A DNA stretch of 11,126 nucleotides, from NCBI GenBank assembly GCA_003573635.1, contig QUTJ01031367.1, forward strand, positions 1-11,126. Reading direction: 5' to 3'. Made by a program: the position numbers and the translations under genes. Every line of letters starts with the position of its first letter. Positions within the stretch are counted from its first letter, which is position 1. This document shows positions 1-7,401 of the stretch, piece after piece. Below the pieces are notes generated by a model that saw only the letters and a list, made by a program, of their open reading frames with translations, was not told where the DNA came from and ran no database searches. Origin of the DNA: Goniomonas avonlea (Eukaryota; Cryptophyceae; Goniomonadida; Goniomonadaceae).

Positions 1-500
1 GAGAGGGGGGGCGCGAGAGGCAGAATCGCACACGGAGAGGGAGGAAGGGAGAAGGGAGGGACTGTGCGAGAGAACGGGACGCAGTGGCTCTTCATTATGT
101 GAGTAGGCAGAGCAAATATGGCACTCGTGTCGGCGACGTCGCAAGTCGCACCCGTTGCGACATACCTCAAAGAGGTCAAACTCTTGTCTTGGAAGGCCGA
201 ATGTTGGATGCCGCAAGAACGCCCCGAGCCCAGACGAGTGCATCTGTACGGGAGGAGTGAGGGAGAGGGAGGCAGCGGGTGTGAGAGAGGGAGGAGAGAG
301 AGAGACAGCACTGTTATGGCGCCTCCCTCCTGCAGAGCCGTTAGAACAAGCAACAACGATCCGGACACGTCGCTGCTCTCCACTCATTACACCACTGCCT
401 CTATGACAGGAACAACGCCTCATGCTGGGCGTGGGAACATATGAGTCAGTTCGATAGCTGCACTCCCGATGACGCTGCCGTGGTGCACGAGCACGGAATT

Positions 501-522
501 CTCTCCCTCCCTCCCTCCCTCC

Positions 523-559
<37 letters not shown>

Positions 560-589
560 CATCTCTCTCTCTCCCTCTCTCTCTCTCTC
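501..589. repeat. Polypyrimidine CT/CCCT microsatellite
   Basis: About 89 nt of almost uninterrupted C and T: CCCT repeats first, then CT dinucleotides with single TTT and CCAT interruptions. It is the pyrimidine counterpart of the GA tract at 1476-1534, so the two lie in inverted orientation about 0.9 kb apart around the tandem-repeat block. Confidence 0.9.
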
Positions 590-678
590 GGCTTGACCCC
601 CCCCACTCTCTCTTTCATACTTTGACCATCTAGGTAGTTAGAGCAACTCCACCGGTTCCATCTTTCTCGCCACGTGCT

Positions 679-1036
679 CATACACATGAGAAGAGACACA
701 GGGAGGGACACTCCGAGTTCAACCCCACTCCGACACCGCGCATACACATGAGAAGGAACACAGGGAGGGACAGCTCGAGTTCAACCCCACTCCGACACCG
801 CGCATACACATGAGAAGGAACACAGAGAGGGACAGCTCGAGTTCAACCCCACTCCGACACCGCGCATACACATGAGAAGGAACACAGGGAGGGACAGCTC
901 GAGTTCAACCCCACTCCGACACCGCGCATACACATGAGAAGGAACACAGGGAGGGACAGCTCGAGTTCAACCCCACTCCGACACCGCGCATACACATGAG
1001 AAGGAACACAGAGAGGCGAGTTCAACCCCACACCGC
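679..1036. repeat. 62-bp minisatellite, five full copies plus a degenerate sixth
   Basis: Units begin with CATACACATGAG at 679, 741, 803, 865, 927 and 989, an exact 62-bp period. The core runs through AGAAGGAACACAG, a GGGAGGGACAGCTCGAG segment and TTCAACCCCACTCCGACACC. Copy 1 has several substitutions. Copies 3 and 6 share a GAGAGG variant where the others have GGGAGG. Copy 6 has internal deletions and fades out near 1036. The period is not a multiple of three, so the open frames crossing it are not evidence of coding. Confidence 0.95.
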
Positions 1037-1191
1037 ACACTGCACACAGTATTCAACTTGAATACAGTCTGCACAGAGGTAGTCTCGTCCTCCTCTATTC
1101 ACCATACACCTCAATGGACACAGCCTGCACTGTGCTTGCACGCACTTTCTCGCCACGTCCTCCTCCATGCACCATACACTGCGGAAACGAC

Positions 1192-1342
1192 GATACGTAC
1201 GCGATATCCGACAACGAATAGGGGGAGATCGGATCCGAATCTTGCACTGCTGCTGCTATAGAACAGGATACGTACGCGATACCCAACAACGAAGCGGGGG
1301 AGATCGGATTCCGAATCTTGCACTGCTGCTGCTATTCGAATT
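1192..1342. repeat. 75-bp tandem duplication
   Basis: Two adjacent copies start with GATACGTACGCGATA at 1192 and 1267. Both contain a GGGGGAGATCGGAT segment and end in CGAATCTTGCACTGCTGCTGCTAT. They differ by a few substitutions and one extra T in the second copy. No protein or RNA function is apparent. Confidence 0.9.
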
Positions 1343-1473
1343 TCACCTCCGGGCTTGCCCTTGCTGCTTGTCAGCGGCATCCACTGCGGTCTAGCGTCAA
1401 GAGGCAACTCGAAAGAACTGAACCCGCAGTTCTGAGTAAAGTATCCGATTGCTGCTTATGAGCGAGAGGGGGG

Positions 1474-1475
<2 letters not shown>

Positions 1476-1534
<59 letters not shown>
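1476..1534. repeat. (GA)n microsatellite, about 29 units
   Basis: An uninterrupted GA dinucleotide run of about 59 nt, flanked by G-rich sequence on both sides (a run of nine G just before it). A pure purine tract of this length can form triplex (H-DNA) structures and is prone to length change. Confidence 0.95.
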
Positions 1535-1537
<3 letters not shown>

Positions 1538-1626
1538 GAGACAGAGGAGGGGGGCTAGGGTGACTTGCCGTGATTCATGTTAAATTCACATCCACTAGAG
1601 TCAGGTCTCCACGCTACCTTACAGAT

Positions 1627-1642
1627 ACCTCGCGCGCGAGGT
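1627..1642. repeat. 16-bp perfect palindrome with CGCGCGCG core
   Basis: ACCTCGCGCGCGAGGT is its own reverse complement. It lies about 80 bp beyond the predicted stop of the minus-strand PH-C2 gene, so it could be in that gene's 3' untranslated region. The alternating CG core is of the kind that can adopt Z-DNA. Function is unknown. Confidence 0.7.
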
Positions 1643-1692
1643 GTAAGTCGAGGTTGTTTACCACTCCCTTTGCGTATTGCATTGCCACCTCG

Positions 1693-1770
1693 TGCAAGTC
1701 GTGGCAGTGTGAACCTGTTACCTCAGCCTTGTGCACACTTGCCTATTGCCACACACTGCCTCGACTTGCA
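1693..1770 (-). repeat. 19-bp inverted repeat at the 3' end of the PH-C2 gene
   Basis: Arms 1693-1711 and 1752-1770 are inverted copies that match at 18 of 19 positions, with a 40-nt loop. In the minus-strand transcript this would be a stable stem-loop that encloses the predicted stop codon (1725-1723). An 8-bp direct repeat, ATTGCCAC, also occurs at 1681 and 1745. Confidence 0.75.
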
Positions 1771-2998
1771 GGTTGCAATATGGTACAGATCTCTCTCAGT
1801 GGATGGAGATCTCTTGCGCACGACGTGACCACTCGAGTGTGCCAGCAGCCAACAGGCGAGGCAAGCCATGGAGCACGACAGACGCACCCGAGAGCCTCCG
1901 CACATCTCTGGAGTCAACAAGTTGTCCACCTTCACACCCCAGGTGGCGAGCCGAAAGTCGCGTCGCATGCTGTTGCGGTCCCAGACAGCAAGCAATAGCT
2001 GGTCAGACCTCTCCACCTCCAGCGAGAAGCTTTCGTTCCAGACCGGATTGACGGTATTGGGCACAGTGTGGGTCTGGGGATTTTGTTACATGAATATTGT
2101 GCGAAATTCAACATGTTAGTCAATACGAACAGCCGACCTACCCGGAGAGCCAGGCTTGGGCCATCGTCACGATGAATGCTGAGTATGCAATACGGGTCCG
2201 CCAGCCCATTCCAGTCACCAGCCTGTACAAACTCGGATGAAAACGTACTTGGAAACCTCAAAGTCAAATAGGTGGCGATACTCACGGGAATATTCTTTGC
2301 GTGCAAAATTTGGAAACGAAGGAGCAGCCTCCCTGCACGACAAGTTACAACTTGACACAGTAAGTGGCACTGAGAACGTTTACCAGGGGTGACAGGGCCA
2401 TCAACGCCACTGATGGTTCTATTCAGGGCCCGCTCCCATTCAATCATTTCCTCCTGGCTCTGAAAGCACAGCACCAGTGAATTCTGTGAAACCAATCAGT
2501 TGGCGGTCCAGCTTCAACTGTGCATACCCGTTCGTGGCCGACACCCGTTGCTCGGAGCAGAATTGTGAGAACGTGGTCAAACTGTCCGCGCTCAAGGGCA
2601 CTTCGTTCAACAGTTGCACCAACCAAAGGGATAGTCTTTTGTCCGATTCCCTTGGTATCTTGAAAGATCAACAGCTCAGGTCCAGCGCTGGTAAGGCGAA
2701 GAACAACCCATCGTTGCACCCGTTTCCCAACGACATTCAATTGCTGTTTGATCACCCACCCTGATTTCACCTGTTGGGACCATGAAGCAGGTCCAACAGG
2801 TGGCGCAGGAAAGTCGGGCTTGGCCTGTGGGTTGGAAGGGCTGAACTGAATCCCAGGAGAGTCCGACGGCCCGAGAAAGGTTTCAGAGAGTCTGGGAGGC
2901 GAAAACGTTCCTTCAGGAGGACGTTGGTCAACGTTGCCTTCTGCTTGTTGGTTCCAACCTGGGGTCAGCGGGGTGTGGTCCTCCGGCTGCGCAGCCAT
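1723..2998 (-). CDS. PH domain plus C2 domain protein (five exons)
   Basis: Predicted exons are 2998-2528, 2483-2384, 2332-2286, 2222-2142 and 2073-1723, with GT-AG introns of 44, 51, 63 and 68 nt; the joined frame gives 349 residues. Residues 1-75 are Pro/Ser-rich and probably disordered. A PH domain spans about 78-181, starting at SGWVIKQ and ending in the helix EEMIEWERAL with its conserved Trp173. A C2 domain follows at about 191-290: GRLLLRFQILHAKNIPAGDW, then GLADPY, NPVWNESF and LLLAVWDRN. Candidate calcium ligands are Asp209, Asp215, Asp265 and Asp272. Both domains bind membrane phospholipids, so a role as a peripheral membrane adaptor is inferred. The order PH-C2 recalls SynGAP-type RasGAPs, but no GAP domain follows. 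The C-terminus is uncertain: a possible 56-nt intron after Arg295 (GTGCGT donor) would end the protein near 1796 instead. The start is the first ATG of the open frame. Confidence 0.8.
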
Positions 2999-3061
2999 CG
3001 TCGCACTAACGGAATATTATCGTATCGCATATATTGTCGAATCCACTCTGAGTACTCTCTC

Positions 3062-3078
3062 GCTAGCTAGCTAGCTAG
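3062..3078. repeat. CTAG tetranucleotide repeat upstream of PH-C2
   Basis: GCTAGCTAGCTAGCTAG is followed by TAGCTGCTAG. The four CTAG units form a self-complementary 16-mer about 65 bp upstream of the PH-C2 start codon, in its promoter or 5' untranslated region. Confidence 0.85.
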
Positions 3079-3107
3079 TAGCTGCTAGTCGAGCTCGTGC
3101 CTGGGAC

Positions 3108-3130
3108 AAAACCAGCGGGGGGCTGGTTTT
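3108..3130. repeat. Short perfect hairpin, 9-bp stem and G5 loop
   Basis: AAAACCAGC and GCTGGTTTT are exact inverted copies separated by five G. It lies about 110 bp upstream of the PH-C2 start codon. It resembles a bacterial-type terminator only superficially, and the genome is eukaryotic. Confidence 0.6.
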
Positions 3131-3651
3131 ATTAGGCTGGTACGGCGAACCCGCGTTGATTATACTTTCGTTCCCCCCTTTTCGCCTTTTTTGCGCCTTT
3201 TTCTTTTTCTATTCACCTTTCTGTCCGTCTCTCTCCTGGCAGTCTTTTCTTCTGGTCTTTTCAGGGTGTTTGCACCTGGACCAATCCCCCAGGGGTGTTG
3301 TTGGCCGCTCAGCGGTTTCCAGGATGTTTGAATAAACTCTCTCTCACACACACATCCTCGGGCCCTCCATTTGTCACTGTGAGCCTTGGAATAAATAGAG
3401 AGATGTAGGCCTCTCGAGGCCCTGGTGTCTGGATCTGTGCCGTTATATCTCAATTTCCTGACTCAGGGATCGTACACATGATTTCAGGGACGGGAGTGAT
3501 CTAGGGAGAGTGCGAGACCGAACGAGCGGCACCTAAGGTTAAGAGTGCAGAGAGAGAGGGAGAGAGGGAGAGAGCGAGATCGAGGGGGAGATAGGAGAGA
3601 GATGCTACCTGGCAGAGGAGAGCAGGAGTTGCTTGGCCCGACTGGCGGGGA

Positions 3652-3667
3652 GAGAGAGAGAGAGAGC

Positions 3668-3718
<51 letters not shown>
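3652..3718. repeat. (GA)n microsatellite, interrupted
   Basis: GA dinucleotides from about 3652, broken once near 3667-3672 and then pure for about 46 nt to 3718. Orientation is the same as the tract at 1476-1534. Surrounding sequence from 3545 to 3765 is also purine-rich. Long Ser/Leu or Arg/Glu open frames across it are repeat artefacts. Confidence 0.92.
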
Positions 3719-3722
<4 letters not shown>

Positions 3723-3875
3723 AGCCATTCAGAGAGAGGGGAGAGAGGGAGAGGAGACGGAATGGCACGTGGCAGACAATCGTTACACGCCGGGATGCCT
3801 GGGAACAAGGAAAAAAGGTGAACAAACCGCTCAGTTGTCAACGACAGGTTCAACTTGGCGCGACACTGCCCGTCG

Positions 3876-3975
3876 GACACTGACACTGACACTGACGCAC
3901 AGGCACGGACACACAGACCATACGGACACGGCACGGACACAGACACGGGCAGACACAGACACAGGCACAGGCACG
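3876..3975. repeat. Degenerate GACACN hexanucleotide repeat
   Basis: About 100 nt made of GACACT, GGACAC, GACACA and GGCACR units, most regular at the left end (GACACTGACACTGACACTGA). The right side is decayed. No function is visible; it lies some 330 bp beyond the stop of the RRM-RGG gene. Confidence 0.85.
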
Positions 3976-4309
3976 ACGCTCTCTGGCTGGCTCGACCAGG
4001 TCTGATCTCCGAGGCCGGTGCCATCTTTGGTCCTGATTATGGATGCAGGCATCGTCAAGCTTATCTGGTGCGAAGTAGCTTGCTTGAAGTTACACAGGGA
4101 GAGGGAGCAAAGGAGAGCGGGAGAGGGGGCACTGATTCATGGCAGTTGGTGTTCCGAGCGCTTGTCCGACACATTGATGACCTAGGGTACTCCCGATCGA
4201 AACCTAGAATTGTCGCTTTTGTGTCAATTCGTGTGTGGGGCTTTTGGACAACAATTTTCGTGAGCATTTACGTGTTCAGAGCTGCGGAAGCCGCATATTC
4301 TCTTCATCG

Positions 4310-5395
4310 CTACCGGCTGCCACGATTGTTTCCTCGACCGCGTCCACGCCCACCGCCACGCCCCCGATCACCCCGACCCCGACCACCAACACCTCGCCCC
4401 CTGCCACCTCGCCCACTGCCCGGACCGTCGCCCCGACCACGCATGCCTCGACCCCCACCTCGCCCTCTGTCCCCAAAGCCCCGACTCGCCGGGGATCCTC
4501 CACGCCCGCGGGGTCCTCCACGCGCAGAAGAATTACCGCGCCCGCGATCCTGATCTCGGCGCTTTTTAGTGGGTGGTTCGGGCTCTTCCTCAGGCATTTC
4601 GCGCTTTCGGATGAGCCCCATCAGAAAGGCGCTTGGGTTCTTCAACTTTGAGCGGTCCACATCGGCAAAATCCCGCAGCGACTGAAATAGGTTGGGATAT
4701 GATCGCAAACAAAAGCAGAAACACACCATCAACACAATATCTTCGGAGAGATTTTCAAAATATGCCGCAACTCGGTCGTCCACATCCTCCTTTTTCAGTG
4801 CCCCTGAATAGACGGGTTGGTGATCAATAAAAAGAGAGAGCACGACGAAAATACCGACCTTTGCTAAACTTGACTGCACGCATGATGAGAATTTTGACCT
4901 GCTCAGGAGTGAGCTTCACCTGCATTGTGTCAGCGGTCGGTAACAGGTAACTGGTAGGGTTGGCCAACCTTGCCACTCTCAGCCTTCTCAGCTTGCTTTT
5001 CCTCCAGTTGGTGTTTATCGAGCTCGGGCGCGACATTGATGGTTCGACCTTGAAATTCTGATCCGTCCAAAGCCAGGGCTGCGGCCTTCGAGTCCTGGGA
5101 CTTCAACTCGAGAAACGCGATCCCTGCGAATGTCACTGACTGACGCGGCTTCACACACACCAGCAGCACCTCGAAACCCTTTGCTCTCTGAAACCACTGG
5201 TTTGACGACAACTTCTCCACAACCGTTCTCTTCGAAAAAAGTTTTGATTTCATCCTCTGTTGCTGTGTATGGAAGCTGATTCACAACCACAGAGATCCGA
5301 TTACGCCAACGATTTTTCTTCTTGGGCCCACCCGCTTGTTCCGTTTTTGATTGCGGGCTTTTCTCAGCGCCGGCTGCGTCTCGTTTTCGACCCAT
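4310..5395 (-). CDS. RNA-binding protein: RRM, NURR-like domain and RGG tail
   Basis: Five exons are predicted: 5395-5170, 5123-4969, 4919-4859, 4803-4727 and 4681-4310, with introns of 46, 49, 55 and 45 nt; the product is 296 residues. A Lys/Arg-rich N-terminus leads into one RRM (about 34-111): RNP2 is VVVNQLPY, and RNP1 (RGIAFLEL) is created exactly by removing intron 1, which supports that splice. Residues 128-200 (LTPEQVKILIMRAVKF, then VDDRVAAYFENLSEDIV, then LKNPSAFLMGLI) resemble the N-terminal acidic/NURR domain of hnRNP Q/R. A basic PPTKKRR segment (209-215) looks like a nuclear localisation signal. Residues 218-296 are RGG/GRG repeats, a usual target of arginine methylation and a low-specificity RNA-binding region. 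A nuclear role in mRNA processing or export is inferred. The gene is head-to-head with the carrier gene, 143 bp between start codons. Confidence 0.87.
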
Positions 5396-5538
5396 CGCAC
5401 GCTCCTGATCAGCGGGACTTACTGAAACTTACCGATTTCGATTACTTTCGACTCAAACTTTCGAGTTACACTACGGTCGTCACGTATGAGCTGCGTATTT
5501 GAGGGCTTGTCCTTACGCCGTCCTTGTGAACGTGTGAC
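5396..5538. promoter_or_regulatory. Divergent promoter of RRM-RGG gene and carrier gene
   Basis: These 143 bp between two divergent start codons must hold both 5' UTRs and the core promoters. TTTCGA occurs three times (5436, 5446, 5459). GTATGAGCTGCGTAT (5484-5498) and the overlapping TTTGAGGGCTTG (5498-5509) recur, nearly unchanged, in the ERH/unknown divergent promoter. No clear TATA box is seen. Confidence 0.6.
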
Positions 5539-6738
5539 ATGTCGTCGGAACCGGAAGTACGCTTGTGTGTGTCCATTGGAACAACACTCATTTACTGCCG
5601 CAGGGATCGCAAGCCCAAGCGCAGCCTGGGCTTCTCAAGTCGTTTATTGCTGGTGGCGTTGGCGGTGTCTGCCTCGTCGTGACTGGACATCCCCTTGATA
5701 CCATCAAGGTCCGCTTGCAGACGCAGGTTGTCACCCCTGGTAAGCCCCCGCCGTACGCCGGAGTGCTCGACTGTGCGAGGAAGACCGTGGCCAAGGATGG
5801 TGTTCTTGGTCTTTACCGTGGGATGTTTGTCCCAGTGATGGGTGTCACACCGATGTATGCCCTGTGCTTCTTCGGTTACGGTGTCGGCAAAAACATGTTC
5901 ACCAACGAGGACACTTTCAAGAACCCTGGAGGGATGGACCTTATCAAGATTGGTGCGGCTGGTGCCGTTTCAGGATTGTTCACGACTCCGATTCTGGCCC
6001 CTGGCGAACGCGTCAAGTGCGTCCTGCAGGTGCAGTCCGCCCAGGCAGAACAAGGCATCAAGCCCAGGTTCACTGGGGGTACGGCAGACACAATCAAGAA
6101 GATGTACGCCGAAGGTGGTATTACGTAAGGCACCTTCATTCAGTCTGAATGCGGGAATTTACACTGAACAGGAACGTCGGTCGTGGCTTCTGGGGCACCA
6201 TGGCCCGTGACAGCGTCGCATCTGCATTCTACTTTTCAACCTATGAGTTCCTTAAGGTCAACCTGCGCGATCGAGAGACTGGCAAGACTGGTGTGGCTGC
6301 AACCCTTTTCGCTGGTGGCTGCGCTGGTATTTTGAACTGGGGAGCGGCGTTGCCCATCGATGCTCTCAAATCCCGCTATCAGGTACTTTGGATAGTTCCA
6401 TCAACCCTTTTGCCGCTTCCCTCTGTGGTCTGTTGATCGAACGGCTAGGTGGCTGAGGCCGGCAAGTACCCTCACGGAATGCGCTCTGTCCTTGCTGAGG
6501 TGATGAAGGGCGAGGGGTTCTTTTCGCTGTACCGTGGATTCAACGCTGTCATGTTGCGTGCCTTCCCTGCCAACGCTGCATGCTTCCTCGGCTACGAGGT
6601 GAGGATTCCTCGCGTCATCCCGCAAACTCTTTTCTTCTTTGAGAGTTCTCGCCAGGATCCATAACAGTATCGTACTCTCACTGACTGTTCTGCCTGCAGA
6701 CTGCCATCAAGGTTCTCACTTGGGCTGGTTTGGAGTAA
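5539..6738 (+). CDS. SLC25A20: Mitochondrial carnitine/acylcarnitine carrier
   Basis: Five exons: 5539-5556, 5604-6124, 6172-6382, 6449-6598 and 6700-6738, with introns of 47, 47, 66 and 101 nt; the product is 312 residues, close to the family's usual 300. It exchanges acylcarnitines for free carnitine across the inner mitochondrial membrane, feeding beta-oxidation. All three carrier signatures are present: HPLDTIKVR (Pro36, Asp38, Lys41), the variant PGERVK (139-144) and LPIDALKSR (Pro241, Asp243, Lys246). The second repeat's PGER in place of P-x-D and the C-terminal [20 protein letters not shown] closely match animal carnitine/acylcarnitine carriers, which separates it from ornithine carriers. 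The first exon codes only six residues (MSSEPE). I chose it because the GTACGC donor and CCGCAG acceptor restore phase and no ATG lies in frame downstream before the first helix. Confidence 0.93.
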
Positions 6739-6957
6739 GCAAAAGCGTTCCTCTCCATTCTCCATCAACCGTCGTTCGACGCATTTTAAGTCATCACTTC
6801 ACACTCACAAACGAAGACAATGAAAATTATTGCCTTCCCCCCTCTCGGCCTGTTCGAGTGAGCACAGTCCCCCTAGAACGGTCCGAGTGCAAGTTTTCTC
6901 TGCGTTGAAGAAGCGATGATGCCGCATTGCAGCCGCCGCAAGACAATAACATTCAAT
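6739..6957. other. Convergent 3' region between carrier and ERH genes
   Basis: The 219 bp between the two stop codons must contain both 3' UTRs and cleavage sites. No canonical AATAAA is seen on either strand. Open frames here are short and featureless. Confidence 0.5.
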
Positions 6958-7401
6958 TTACTTCTGTGCTGCGCTCTGCAGATGAGCGAGGACACGCTCC
7001 TTGATCCATTGCCGGTTGAATGGCTGGTATGCGTTCAAACTTGCCTCATAACTGCAAAATGGTCAGACCCGGTCTGAAGCGACTGGAGAACGAACCACAA
7101 GCAGCTCAGATCACCCAAGCCATCGATGTACCCAAACAGATCAGCAACATCATAGGTCAAGTTGCGCTGATTCGGATTCCGCGCCTTCAGATGCTGCTCA
7201 AACATGTGACAGACTCCTGCCAAGTAACACATCAGCCCCGCGCGCAACTGAGTCCGACGCACCATCCATTGCGGCAGGAACACTCTCGAAGTCCAAGAAA
7301 GTGCGAGATTTAAGGTCGCCAGTCATTTGCGCGAGAACCTGCAATAAATTAGTTTCTCAACTGATCATCGGTCGCCAGCGTACGATTGTGTGTTTGCCCA
7401 T
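6958..7401 (-). CDS. ERH: Enhancer of rudimentary homologue
   Basis: Four exons: 7401-7384, 7338-7263, 7216-7096 and 7051-6958, with introns of 45, 46 and 44 nt; the product is 102 residues against 104 in human ERH. Joining the exons gives a continuous ERH sequence: MGKHTIVLAQ, then RTFLDFES, GVCHMFEQHLKARNPN, LTYDVADLFGYIDGLGDLSC and YQPFNRQWIKERVL. Only the proposed splices restore the family's exact spacing. ERH is a small nuclear dimer that binds partners in RNA processing; in fission yeast it works with Mmi1 in removing meiotic mRNAs, and in animals it partners DGCR8 and others. Thr19 keeps the proposed CK2 context (T-x-x-D), while Ser25 lacks the acidic residue at +3. The six-residue first exon starts at the ATG within CCCATGG on the opposite strand. 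The gene is head-to-head with the unknown gene at 7560. Confidence 0.95.

Larger units (their letters stand above)
1..1722. other. Repeat-rich region without a supportable gene
   Basis: The first 1.7 kb holds purine-rich sequence at the extreme left, a CT tract, a 62-bp tandem array, a 75-bp duplication and a GA tract, each listed separately. The open frames here are short, overlap one another and have no recognisable protein motif; several exist only because a repeat has no stop codons. I see no tRNA, rRNA or splice-connected coding segment. A small gene or the 3' end of one in positions 1-480 cannot be excluded. Confidence 0.6.
2999..4309. other. Spacer between two minus-strand genes, repeat-rich
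   Basis: This 1.3-kb stretch should hold the promoter and 5' UTR of the PH-C2 gene at its left end and the 3' UTR of the RRM-RGG gene at its right end. Between them are a CTAG repeat, a short hairpin, a GA tract and a degenerate GACACN repeat, listed separately. Two AATAAA words occur on the plus strand (3331 and 3390) but no plus-strand gene precedes them. I see no convincing coding exon. Confidence 0.55.

Noticed and set aside
118-444. Plus-strand frame of 108 codons at the left end
   Set aside because: It overlaps another open frame of similar length, crosses purine-rich repeats, and shows no recognisable family. A real gene here is not excluded but not supported.
772-800. TTCAACCCC segments in the minisatellite as tRNA T-arm or Pol III B-box
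   Set aside because: The flanking bases do not pair as a T-stem, and no D-arm, anticodon arm or acceptor stem is present.
843-1040. Minus-strand open frame with repeated peptide-like segments over the 62-bp array
   Set aside because: The 62-bp period shifts the frame at every copy, so the peptide is not a true repeat protein; the frame is only a by-product of the array.
3108-3130. Hairpin followed by T-rich sequence as an intrinsic terminator
   Set aside because: The window is eukaryotic, and the hairpin lies upstream of a promoter rather than after a gene.
3331-3395. Two AATAAA words as polyadenylation signals
   Set aside because: They lie on the plus strand with no plus-strand gene upstream; both flanking genes are on the minus strand.
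3160-3453. Minus-strand frame of 97 codons with a Lys/Arg-rich end
   Set aside because: No homology or motif is recognisable, its basic end is a translated polypyrimidine stretch, and no splice signals link it to a neighbour.
3484-4058. Ser/Leu-rich and Arg/Glu-rich open frames on both strands
   Set aside because: They translate the GA microsatellite and the GACACN repeat, have no domains, and exist in several frames at once.
3855-4553. Plus-strand Pro/Arg-rich frame of 232 codons
   Set aside because: It is the antisense of the RGG-repeat exon joined to the GACACN repeat. Low stop density comes from the GC-rich RGG codons of the real minus-strand gene.
5565-6128. Carrier start at a GTG within 5565-5567
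   Set aside because: A non-ATG start is unlikely in a nuclear gene; a six-codon first exon at 5539-5556 with good splice sites supplies an ATG in phase.
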